Shown piece after piece: positions 42,051-51,800 of a DNA stretch of 51,891 nucleotides. The translations under genes were made by a program, and so were the position numbers. Position 1 is the stretch's first letter, and every line of letters begins with the position of its first letter. Below the pieces are notes generated by a model. That model saw only the letters and a program-made list of their open reading frames with translations. It ran no database searches and was not told the origin of the DNA. The stretch comes from Candidatus Aquidulcis sp. (lineage in GTDB: Bacteria > Chloroflexota > Anaerolineae > Anaerolineales > UBA4823): assembly GCA_020723385.1 (NCBI GenBank), contig DYIZ01000008.1:1-51891 (forward strand), given 5' to 3'.

Positions 42051-43463
42051 ATGAAAAATTCATCTGATCCTCTTTCTCCGCTCTACACCCAGCTCATCCG
42101 CCAGGTGCAGGCCTGGGCTATGGCCGAAGGGTATGATCCCAAGCAGGCCGCCCAGTTACGCCGCCAGGCGATATTATCCAACCACGCCCATTACCTGGAG
42201 TGCATTCCCGCCTACCGCCGGTTCGCGCAGGAAGAAGGCATTGGGCCAGAGACGACCATCGAAGCGCTTCAACAGCATTTGATGCTTCCCGATGGTCTGT
42301 TCAAGAGCTACGATCAGACCTGGCTGGACGAGGCCAATTTCACCCGAATGAATACCTGGCTGACGGAAATCTTCCACCAGCCAGTGAGGGTGGATGTTAG
42401 CCAGGTAACGACCATTGACGATTGGATCGCCCGCCTGGCCGAGAACGGCATCCGCTTGGTGTACAGCTCGGGCACCTCAGGCAATTTCTCGTTCGTACCG
42501 CGTGACCAGGCTGCCTGGGATCTGTTCACCATGGCCAGCCGGTGTTACATCGCCCCGTTATTATTACGGCGAAAAGCCGGGACGCTGTGGCAGCGACTGC
42601 TTGCGCGTCCGGCGGTGAAGCTGCTGCCGCCAGCAGTATTCGCCGAGATCAGCCGGCGGATCGGCGTGCATGGGTATGATGGCTTTTTCCTTGATTTCGC
42701 CCACGGCCACACGGGTAATCAGAGCCTTACGCAGGAGCTGGCCGGTCTTTTCCGCAAACATTTCTTCCTGTACGAAACGAACCTGTCACCCACCGTCTTG
42801 CGGCTTTTGCGACGCGGCCCCACGAGCGAGCAGGATCAAGAGCAGTTGCGCCAGCTTCAGGATGTCATCGTCACCCGCAAGGTCGAGAATTATCGCCGCC
42901 TGGCCGAGCGCATCCGCCAGTCCATCTCCGAAGGGCAGAAAATTTTCATCTTTGGCGTGACCCAGCAATACAAGGAATTGTGCGAACTCTTGCTCGAAAG
43001 CAGGCAGCCCCTCCGGCTCAGGGAGGGCAGTTTCGTCCTCTTCGGCGGGGGATGGAAATCGTTCACCGGCGAGAGGATAAGCCGTGAAGCCCTGGTTGAG
43101 ATGATGTCCAGCAGTCTCGGCCTGCCGCCCGATCACATCCTGGAAGGCTACTCGATGACCGAGATCAACGCCTTTATGCTGCGCTGCAACCACGGGCGTT
43201 TTTACATCCCACCCACCATCGAGCCGGTGATCTTCGACGAGGTGCTCAACCCAATCCGCGGAACGGATGTGCGCGGCGTTTTCGGTTTCCAGGACTCCCT
43301 GGCGCAGGCTTACCCAGGCTTTATCATCACCGGTGACGAAGTGCGCTACGTTGAGGAGGATTGTCCCTGCGGTTTGGTGGGGCCGGCGGTGACCGAGATC
43401 GGGCGGGCGCGTGCCCAGGAGGTCAAGGGCTGCGGGGGCATCATGGCCTCCCTGAAAGGGTAA
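42051..43463 (+). CDS. LuxE-like acyl-protein synthetase (ANL superfamily)
   Basis: About 470 residues. LuxE activates a carboxylic acid with ATP to acyl-AMP, then loads it onto its own Cys for transfer to LuxC. Motifs: 'LVYSSGTSGNFSFVPRD' (about 136-152, the AMP-binding P-loop), 'ILEGYSMTEINAF' (about 363-375), 'IITGDEVRYVEEDCPCG' (about 425-441) and 'EIGRARAQEVKGCGG' at the end, where a Cys sits near the C-terminus as in LuxE. A GTG at 42039 is an alternative start. The LuxC-like gene begins 2 bp after the stop, so the pair is co-translated. No LuxAB or LuxD is nearby, so a non-bioluminescent aldehyde-forming role is expected. Confidence 0.88.
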   Translation: MKNSSDPLSPLYTQLIRQVQAWAMAEGYDPKQAAQLRRQAILSNHAHYLECIPAYRRFAQEEGIGPETTIEALQQHLMLPDGLFKSYDQTWLDEANFTRMNTWLTEIFHQPVRVDVSQVTTIDDWIARLAENGIRLVYSSGTSGNFSFVPRDQAAWDLFTMASRCYIAPLLLRRKAGTLWQRLLARPAVKLLPPAVFAEISRRIGVHGYDGFFLDFAHGHTGNQSLTQELAGLFRKHFFLYETNLSPTVLRLLRRGPTSEQDQEQLRQLQDVIVTRKVENYRRLAERIRQSISEGQKIFIFGVTQQYKELCELLLESRQPLRLREGSFVLFGGGWKSFTGERISREALVEMMSSSLGLPPDHILEGYSMTEINAFMLRCNHGRFYIPPTIEPVIFDEVLNPIRGTDVRGVFGFQDSLAQAYPGFIITGDEVRYVEEDCPCGLVGPAVTEIGRARAQEVKGCGGIMASLKG

Positions 43464-43465
43464 CG

Positions 43466-45061
43466 ATGGAAACCATTTGCCAGAAATACCGCTTGCTCTA
43501 CAACGATGAGGGCGTGATTCGCACGCCTTTCCTGGTCAAAGGCCAATTGATCCTGCCCCCCGAGATCAGCCGGAAGCAAGTAGAGTCCGCCTTCGCCGGA
43601 CAGCCGCCGGACATTGGCTACGTCAAATTGCCGAACGCCCAACTGCTGCGTGAACCGGTCATTGACCCGGTCACACTCAGCTACACCGGCGGCTATCAAT
43701 ATCAAATCCTGCCTCCTGTGAACCCGGTCGAACTGATCGAGACGGATTACAACCGGCTGGTCAATGGGCCGTATGCCCTGAGCGTCGAAGATATTCTCGA
43801 TTACCTGCGCCAGATTGCATCTCAGCTTCAATCTGGATGGGCCACTGTCGAGCGTGTGCGACAGTTGAGCGGTCGTACCAGCCAACACCCTGCACCTTAC
43901 CTGGACGGCGCTTTCGCCGGTCTGCTGGCCGGGTTGGATACCAAGGCTGGCCGCAGCATGATTGACCGTGAATTGGCCGCCTGGGGACTGCCGGGCAGCC
44001 GCTTCCTGGAAGATTGGGTGGAAGTCTCCGGCCAGGTCGTTCCTGGGCTGGCGTCGTTCCTGGCGCAGGCGCTGCCCGGAAGCGCAGCGCCCCAACCGGA
44101 AGCCCGGACGCTCATTCGGGCCATGCCCACCCGCCAGTTGCACATCACGGCTGGTAACGCTCCGCAGGTTCCACTCATCTCAGCGTTACGCCTGGTCTTG
44201 ACCAAATCTGCCGGGGTGATCAAATTTCCCTTCGAGGCAACTCTCCCCGGCGCATTGGTGGCGCTGGCAGCATACACCGCTGCGCCCGATCATCCCCTCA
44301 CCCAGAATCTTTCCGCGGTGTACTGGCAGGGCGGCGATGAGGCCGTCGAAAATATCCTTTTGATGCCGGGAACGTTCGACCGGGTGGTGGTGTGGGGCGC
44401 GCCGCAGGCAGTCGCCTCGGTGCAGGCGCGCGCCAGCTACACGAAGATGATCAGCTTCAACCCGCGCTACGGCGTAAGCCTGATTGGCCGGGAGGCGCTC
44501 GCCGACCTGGATGCAGCGGCTTTCCTGGGGGCGACGGATGCCATGATCCTCAACCAGAAGGCTTGTAATGCCTCCCAGATTCACTACCTCGAGGCCAGCC
44601 CTGAGCAGGCGAGCGAGTATACCCGCCGCCTGGCTGCGATCCTTGCTCAGTGGGATGCCGCCGCTCCGCAGTTCGTGCTGCCCACCCAGCGCGGCCAGAT
44701 CAAACGCTTGCGCCGCGGCAAATATGCGCAGGCTGACTGGCAATTGAATACGCGTGAAGGGGAGTTTGCTTCCGGTGTGGTGATGATCCCAGAAGCGTTC
44801 GACGTTTTGGATCACCCGATGTGCCGGTTGATCGTGGTGCGGCCTGTTTCCAGCCTGGAAGATGCCCTCCAATATCTGCACGCTGGGGTATCGGCGGTAG
44901 GCATCTATCCAGAAAGCCGCCGCGTGGCGTTCCGGGATGTTATCGCTGCCCGGGGAGTATCGAGCATCTTCCCGCTCGGCCAGTGTGAGCGCGTTTATCC
45001 CGGTTTCCCGCAGGATGGGATGCTCGTGCTCAGTGAGCTTGTGGATTGGAAGAATGGGTAG
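43466..45061 (+). CDS. LuxC-like acyl-CoA/acyl-protein reductase
   Basis: 531 residues of the LuxC family, which reduces an enzyme-bound acyl thioester to an aldehyde with NADPH. The nucleotide-binding region 'LHITAGNAPQVPLISALRLV' and 'GVIKFPFEATLPGALVALAA' match the family, and the catalytic Cys is Cys367 in 'MILNQKACNASQIHYLE'. The ~130-residue N-terminal extension before the reductase core ('LKGQLILPPEI' region) is common in non-luminous homologues. ATG at 43466 overlaps no other gene and is 2 bp after the LuxE-like stop. 32 bp after its stop the duplicated kduD fragment begins. Substrate (fatty acid, amino acid or peptide C-terminus) is unknown. Confidence 0.88.
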   Translation: METICQKYRLLYNDEGVIRTPFLVKGQLILPPEISRKQVESAFAGQPPDIGYVKLPNAQLLREPVIDPVTLSYTGGYQYQILPPVNPVELIETDYNRLVNGPYALSVEDILDYLRQIASQLQSGWATVERVRQLSGRTSQHPAPYLDGAFAGLLAGLDTKAGRSMIDRELAAWGLPGSRFLEDWVEVSGQVVPGLASFLAQALPGSAAPQPEARTLIRAMPTRQLHITAGNAPQVPLISALRLVLTKSAGVIKFPFEATLPGALVALAAYTAAPDHPLTQNLSAVYWQGGDEAVENILLMPGTFDRVVVWGAPQAVASVQARASYTKMISFNPRYGVSLIGREALADLDAAAFLGATDAMILNQKACNASQIHYLEASPEQASEYTRRLAAILAQWDAAAPQFVLPTQRGQIKRLRRGKYAQADWQLNTREGEFASGVVMIPEAFDVLDHPMCRLIVVRPVSSLEDALQYLHAGVSAVGIYPESRRVAFRDVIAARGVSSIFPLGQCERVYPGFPQDGMLVLSELVDWKNG

Positions 45062-45093
45062 GACATACAACCAAGATATATTCTTTGGAGGGT

Positions 45094-45351
45094 ACGCGCG
45101 CCCTGGCCAACGAGTGGGCGAAGCACGGCGTCAACGTGAATGCCATTGCTCCCGGCTACATGGCGACCGATAACACCGCTGCCCTGCGCGCTGATCCGAA
45201 GCGATCCACCGCCATTCTCGACCGCATCCCGGCCGGGCGCTGGGGCGCACCCGGCGATCTGGCTGGCGCCGTGGTATTTCTGGCATCGGCTGCGTCCGAT
45301 TACATGCACGGAGCTGTCATCCCGGTAGACGGCGGCTGGCTTACCCGCTGA
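45094..45351 (+). pseudogene. kduD: Truncated duplicate of kduD (last 85 codons)
   Basis: Encodes TRALANEWAKHGVNVNAIAP to the KduD C-terminus, identical to codons 171-255 of the intact gene. It lacks the cofactor site and the YxxxK catalytic motif, so it cannot be an active reductase. The frame is open back to 45046 inside the LuxC-like gene end, but there is no start codon near the GGAGGGT that precedes it. It is a by-product of the 416-bp duplication. Confidence 0.9.
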
Positions 45352-45509
45352 AAGAATGACGGTACGTAGAATCACGAGAGCCGGGTACGCCAGTCCCGGC
45401 TCTCTCTAAGGAGGAGAAGAAACGCTTTCTACTTGTCCTTATCTTACCAATAATCGGCCTGGCTTGCTTGACGACTGCCCCACAATACCCCAATGATTAC
45501 CCAACGATC
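45094..45509 (+). repeat. Right copy of the 416-bp direct repeat
   Basis: Matches 41232-41647; identical through the kduD part and hairpin, with four transitions in the last 52 bp (45458, 45459, 45471, 45492). Its left edge falls exactly on a kduD codon boundary (ACG) after GGAGGGT; its right edge is followed by unrelated sequence (CGTCAAAGG). Confidence 0.97.
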
Positions 45510-45563
45510 CGTCAAAGGTCCTGTTCGGCATCTCTCTTTACCCCCGCCCCGAGTGTAAAGTAA
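45417..45563 (+). pseudogene. Start-less lipoprotein-leader remnant (right copy)
   Basis: Same frame as 41555-41650: KKRFLLVLILPIIGLACLTT..., with two synonymous changes and Ala-to-Thr and Asp-to-Asn changes. It runs past the repeat end for 17 more codons to TAA. No start codon at the expected distance from AAGGAGGAG. It probably represents the older sequence continuing downstream of kduD. Confidence 0.4.
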
Positions 45564-45574
45564 AACAGTCGGGT

Positions 45575-45611
45575 AAGACCCCCCGGAGTTTCCAAAACTC
45601 CGGGGGGTCTT
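45575..45611. terminator. 17-bp perfect hairpin sharing its core with the 13.66-kb terminator
   Basis: Bases 45575-45591 pair perfectly with 45595-45611 around a CCA loop, followed by TTAC. The core CGGAGTTTCCAAAACTCCG is the reverse complement of the terminator at 13658-13690. It lies 12 bp after the lipoprotein-remnant stop. Confidence 0.65.
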
Positions 45612-45714
45612 TACGGTTGCTGGCAGCTCATCAAATCGGCAGCTTCACACCTTACAATTCGGAAATAACCTGTAACAAATGACTGCAAGGGGCGTTAACA
45701 AAGGTGATAATTAA

Positions 45715-45755
45715 ACCGCGTGGGGGTGCAATCACCTCCGTAGAACAAATGCGGT
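45715..45755 (+). promoter_or_regulatory. Leader hairpin upstream of the giant surface-protein gene
   Basis: ACCGC (45715-45719) pairs with GCGGT (45751-45755), and inside GGGGGTG (45722-45728) pairs with CACCTCC (45733-45739) around CAAT. TTTTCTC follows. A GATAAT at 45706-45711 is a possible -10. The rest of 45612-45866 (apart from this) shows no other clear structure to me until TATGGAGG before the ATG. Confidence 0.35.
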
Positions 45756-45866
45756 TTTCTCAATCCAATGCAGCGAACAGAAACACTATCAAAACATCGG
45801 AACACTGAACGTAATGGAAATTCGTTCCCATCTCAACTTGTATTAAAACCTATGGAGGCAAACTAA

Positions 45867-48800
45867 ATGCTATCGTCACAAACATCGAATAACCGCAAGT
45901 GGACACGGCTGGCCGCGTTGATGCTGCCAGCCATTATCGTTATTATTGGGATGGCGGCTGGTTTTCAAATCCTTCAAGCCCGCGCCCTGGGCGTGTTGAC
46001 AGTCGAGATCTCAGCCGGTTACAACCTGGTGGTGGACTCGAACGTCAGCTCTCCATCCACCTATGGGCCGGCCGTCGCCACCGTGGCAGGGACATTCTGC
46101 AACAATGGCGACGAAGCTCTCACCGATGTATACGGCTACATCGGCGATTATACCGGCAGCGGCACATACCTCGGAACGCCGGGTACCTATCCCACCCGCT
46201 CATCGGACAGCGGTGGGCCGTTCGACGACCAACACCCTCACTTGGCCGGGTCCGGGACTTACGCCTTCCAGCATCTCGGCGGCGGGCTGGGGACGGACGA
46301 TGCCATCCGCTACATCGGCGCGCTGAATCCCGGCGAATGCCGCGTGCAATACTGGCATTTCAAGTACCCGCAGTGCGAAAACTCGGGCGGCGCGTTCAAT
46401 CCGCCCATGTGCGAAGCTGGTACGGACCCCGTGTGGGGCGTCACCCGCGACCCGAATGATGACTTGTGGCTGACTTTCGACATCTGGGGAGCATCCGCCG
46501 AAGGCTCGACCGGAAGCGTCAGTCATACAATGACCATGCGCAACGAAATTTCGGCCATGGCCAACAAAATCGAGCCGAACCCCCTTGGCTCATGGTTCAA
46601 CACCAACGCGAATACCGTGCGCCCAGGGGATGTCATTACCTCCAACGGCGTCCGCTATGAACTGGGCAATATCAATAAAGGCTTCGATAACGACGGCGAT
46701 TACGTTTACGACTACAACGCCTGGATGCAGCCCATCGGAGATGCCGCATACGACCCAAGCTGCTTCCGGCTGATCCGCACCACTGGGGTTGTGACCGTCT
46801 CGCGCAGCGGCGGCCTGCCCGATATGATCATCCCCTTCACCGACCAGTTGTACTTCACCAACTTGCCGGTCGAAAATAACGGCGCGATTGGCAACGTTTA
46901 CTACACATTCCTGGCCCTCGGGGGGCCGTGTAGCACCACGATGACGCCTTATCAGGAGGTGGCATCCGGCGCAGATAACGAGAAGTTCAACGCCGACTTC
47001 GGCGCAGGCATTCCGCCGGTGGTCAGCAGCTCGCCCGAGGTAACCCTCACCAAGAGCAGCGACCCCAACATCGTCCCGCTCGGCACAACCTATACCTATA
47101 GAATGGTATTTGCAAATCCATCGGACGCCGACGCCGGGCTGTCACTCTCGTCCGGGTTTGGGGTGAGCGCGCCGCTGATGGTGGCCGATACCGTACCCGA
47201 TGGATTGGAATACATCGGCGGGAGCGCCACGTACAGCCTGAGCTTCGCCGGAACGGTGACGATCCGTTACTCGACCGACGGGGGCGCGACGTGGAGCGAG
47301 ACGGATCCCGGCACCCTGGAAAGCACCGCCGCCAATCCCGTTGTCATCCAATGGTGGCTCGACCAGACCCTGCCAGCTCACACCACCGGCGTGGGCAACT
47401 TCGCCGAATTCGACGCCCGCGCCCCCGTCACGTACACCGGCGATCCGGTTGTCGAGAACTGCGCCCAGGCCAGCTTCGGCGACAGCACGCCTTTCACCGA
47501 GAGCTGCGCCCCCACCCTGATCGAGGGAACTCTGACAATTGGCGATTTCGTCTGGCGGGATGAGAACGTCAATGGCCTGCAGGATGACGGCGCGACCGGC
47601 ATCCCTGCCGTTCATGTCTGGCTGTATTGGGACGATGGCGACAGCATACTCGACGCTGACGACATTTTGCTGAAAGAGACCGACACCGATGGCAGCGGCG
47701 CTTACAGCTTTACCGATATGCCAAACGGTACGCATTATCTGGTCGTGGTGGACAAACTGGACAGCAGTCTGCCCCAGGGATACCGCCCAACAACCCCCTA
47801 CCAGGTGATGGTGACATTGAGCGGCTCGAACGTGCTCACCGCCGACTTCGGCTTCGGCCCGGCGCTCAAGACCACAAAAGAACGCATCTCCACCAGCCCG
47901 GTCAACCCCGGGGATTCTGTCACATTCCAAATCGGCCTCGAAAACCTGCTGCCCGGCAGCGGCTCCAGCGTGCGCGCCTGCCAGTATCGCACCTGGTCAA
48001 CCGCTGAGGATGCCGCGCACAGCGGCGCAGCGGGCGGGGGTGCAGCATTCCAGAGTATTTCCAATATTTATGGCCCTCCCAACAACACGTATGCCGTCTC
48101 GCCGTTGGCCAGCAACTCCGAAGTGCTGGCGGTGACCGGCTTCAACCTCGGGACGCATCCGGGCACCATTACCAAAGTCGAGGTGCTGCTGCCAGTGGAT
48201 TTTCTGCCTGCCATCGCCGGGACGCTCCAGGTGAAAGTTCTGCGCGTCTCCGACGGTGTAGAAATGTACACCGGCGCGCTCGAAGATATTTCCACATTCA
48301 CAAAGGCCACCCGCACCTATACGATCTGGCAGACCGGCGATCCGGCCTCAGTGCTCTCTGACTGGGCTGCTTATACCGGCAGCCTGTACAGCATTCAGCT
48401 TACCAGCAAGAAATCGGGCAACCCCTCGGGCGACCTGCTGGTGGATGCCGCCGGGTTCCGCATCACCTCCGACCAGACTGGCTGCGGCAGCCTGGAAGAA
48501 GACATCACCTACCTGCCGCTGACCGACACGTACAACTCGAGCGAATTGCAGTACCTTTCGGCCAGCCCCGCGCCCGACAGCGTTGCGGCGGGCACGCTGA
48601 CCTGGAACAACCTGGGCACGCTGTATGCAGGAGGCACCAAGACCGTCACGGTGAACTTCCGCGCCCTGCGCGCCGCCAACCCCTCCACCAACTACGCTGA
48701 TGTAAACAACGCCGCTTTCGGTGACGGCCGCCTGACCAATGACCCGCCAGTCGTCAACGCGACGGTGGTCATCAATATGGTTGGCTCGATTGGCGACCGC

Positions 48801-51800
48801 GTCTGGTACGATATGAACGGTAACACGGCTGATGACAGCGAGCCGGGCATCAACGGCGTCACGGTGCGCCTGTGCGGCACGCTCAACAACTGCACCGGCG
48901 GCAACCTGCTGGCGACCACCACCACCGACACGACCGGCGCATACAAGTTCTCCGCCCTGGCGAGCGGCACCTATTACGTTTGGGTCACCGACCCCGGCGG
49001 GTACACGCGCACTTACGATCCCCAGGGCGCTGCCGACAGCAAGGCGCAGGTGGTGCTCACGCTTACCGGAGATCCCGCAAACGACAATATCACCACCATT
49101 GACTTCGGTTACGACAACGGCGCCAACGGCGCCGTCAAAGGCTACGTCTGGTACGATGCCAACACCAATGCAACCATGGACACCAACGAAAGCGGCATCT
49201 CTGGCGTAACCGTCGAATTATGCCGCGGCACAGCGCCAACCTGTACGACTTCCCTCGGCACGACCACAACGGCTGCCAATGGCTATTACCAGTTCTCCAC
49301 TGTGCCAGCGAATACCAATTACTTCGTGCGCGTCACTGCCCCGGCCGCCTACCCGGTGCAGACCGCTGATCCGGATGTCGCAGGGGTGTGCGGCGTTGGC
49401 TGCAATAATTACACGGCCAATTTCGATGTCTCGGCCGATCAAACGAAAGGCCCGTATAACTTCGGCTACCGGCAAAATGGTTCATCCACCATCGGCGATA
49501 CGATCTACAAAGACTGGAATGGCGACGGCTCGCAGAATCTCACCACGGAAGAAGGCATCTCCGGCGTCACCGTGCGACTGTACCGCGATCTCGATGGCAG
49601 TGGCAATGTGGACAGCGCCGATTTGCTGATGGGAACGCAGACCACCGGCGCCAGCGGCGATTATCTCTTCACCGGCCTGGAAGCTGCAACTTATATCGTT
49701 CAGGTTGACCGCACGGCCATACCGCCCGCCAGTTACAACCAGACCCAGGATCCCGGGGAGACCGGCGTCTGCTCGGTGTGCGACAGCCAAAGCCTGCGCG
49801 CCGCAGACGGGACCAGCCCCTACCTCAACGAAGATTTCGGCTACAAGCCCACCGGCTTCGGCTCGATTGGCGATTTCGTCTGGCGCGACCTCGATGCGGA
49901 TACGAATCAGGATGCTGGCGAGGCTGGCATCCCCGAGATCACCGTCTGGCTCTATGAAAACAGCAACGGCGGCGGCCTGGATGCAAGCGACGCGCTCATT
50001 GCGACTACTGAAACCGACGCGGATGGGCTGTATCTCTTCGATGGCCTGCCCGCCGGGGATTACATCGTTGTCGTGGACACCGCCGATGGGCAGCTTCCCA
50101 CCGGCTCCAATGGGCTGACCTACGTGCTCAGCACCGCCAACAGCCCGTTGACCGTCAACCTGCCCACCGCCACTACCGACTACACCAGCGCCGATTTCGG
50201 CTTCGCCCCCAGCGGCTTGATCGGCGACTTCGTCTGGCAGGATAACGATGGCGATGGCACGCAGGATACCAGCGAGCCGGGGCTGGCTGCGGTGAGGGTT
50301 TACCTGTGCGCTTCCAGCCCGTGCAACGCCGGAACTGCGCTGCAATACGACGACACCGATTCGAGCGGCAAATACGAGTTCACCGGCCTGGCCGCTGACG
50401 ATTACGTGATCGCAGTAGACTCAGCCACATTGCCCTCCGGCGCCGTGCAAACCTACGACCCAGACGAGCCGAACGGCGATCTGCCCTGCACCGTTTGCGA
50501 CCACCAGGCTGCGATTACCCTCCAGCCGGGGCAGGTCAACCGCACGGTAGACTTCGGCTACCGCCCGCTGGGCGTCATCGGCGACACGCTGTGGATTGAC
50601 GCCAACGACAACGACTCACGCGACGATGGCGAAGCGGGCGTGGCAGGCGTCACCGTCCGGCTGCTAAATGGCGGCGGGAGCGAAATCGCCTCGACGACGA
50701 CCGACTCGGACGGCTACTACTCGTTCGGCAACCTGTCGGGCGGAGATTACACCGTGGTCGTGGTTTCCGCATCTCTGCCAGCGGGTCTCTCTCAGACGTA
50801 TGATCCCGATGGGTCTCTCGATAACCAGTCAACCATCACTCTGCCCGCGGGCGGGTCGAATTTCGGCCTCGATTTTGGGTATCGTTTTGAAGGGGCACGC
50901 ATCATCAGCGGGACTGTCTTCAACGATGAGCGCTACAACGGCGGGCTGTACACCCCCGCCGACGGCGACCAGCCCTATGAAGGGGTGATCGTCTACCTGT
51001 GGAAGGGCAGTGTGTTAGTCGGCACAACGACCACCGATCCTACCGGTTTCTACCAGTTCACCGGTTTAACTGCTGCCGATGATTACGTGGTTTCGACCAA
51101 TAAAAATGCGCCGATCTATAACGAATCTCATCCCACAAACCCCACCCCGAACACGATCCGCTACGTGGATATTTCCGTAAGCGATCAGCCCAACCAGGAC
51201 TTTGGCTTCGGCGGCGTGGATTATGGCGACCTGCCGGGGATGGAGCCGTTCGACTACGCCAACACACTGGACAGTGACAATGGCGCCCGGCACACGATAG
51301 GCGATTTGTTCCTGGGAGCGGGTGTGGATTCTGATCCCGATGGGACAGAAAGCAACACCGCCGAAGGGGATACGCGTGACGACGGTGTGTTACGCGCCTC
51401 CGGGCAGAATTGGATCCCGGACACAGATGTCAACCTGATCGTGGATGTGGAAGGTAGCGGCGGCTACCTGGTCGGCTGGTTCGACTGGAATGGCAACGGC
51501 TCCCTGGCCGACAGCGGCGAGATGGTCGAATTTGGCGCGGTGATCAGCGGGACTCAGTCGCTGCCGCTGCACATCTCGGCCGACTACACTCTCCAGCAGC
51601 CCCTCAACGTGCGTTTCCGCCTGTACGACGGCGATCCCGGCGCGCCAACTACAACCGGGCTGGCGCTCAACGGCGAAGTGGAGGATTACCGCTGGCTGTT
51701 CGGCCCGACGGTGGTCAGGCTCGAAAACCTGGCTGTCAAAGCCGGGTCAGGCTCGACTGTGTTTTGGCTTGGGAGTATTGCGCTCGTTGGGCTGATGACG

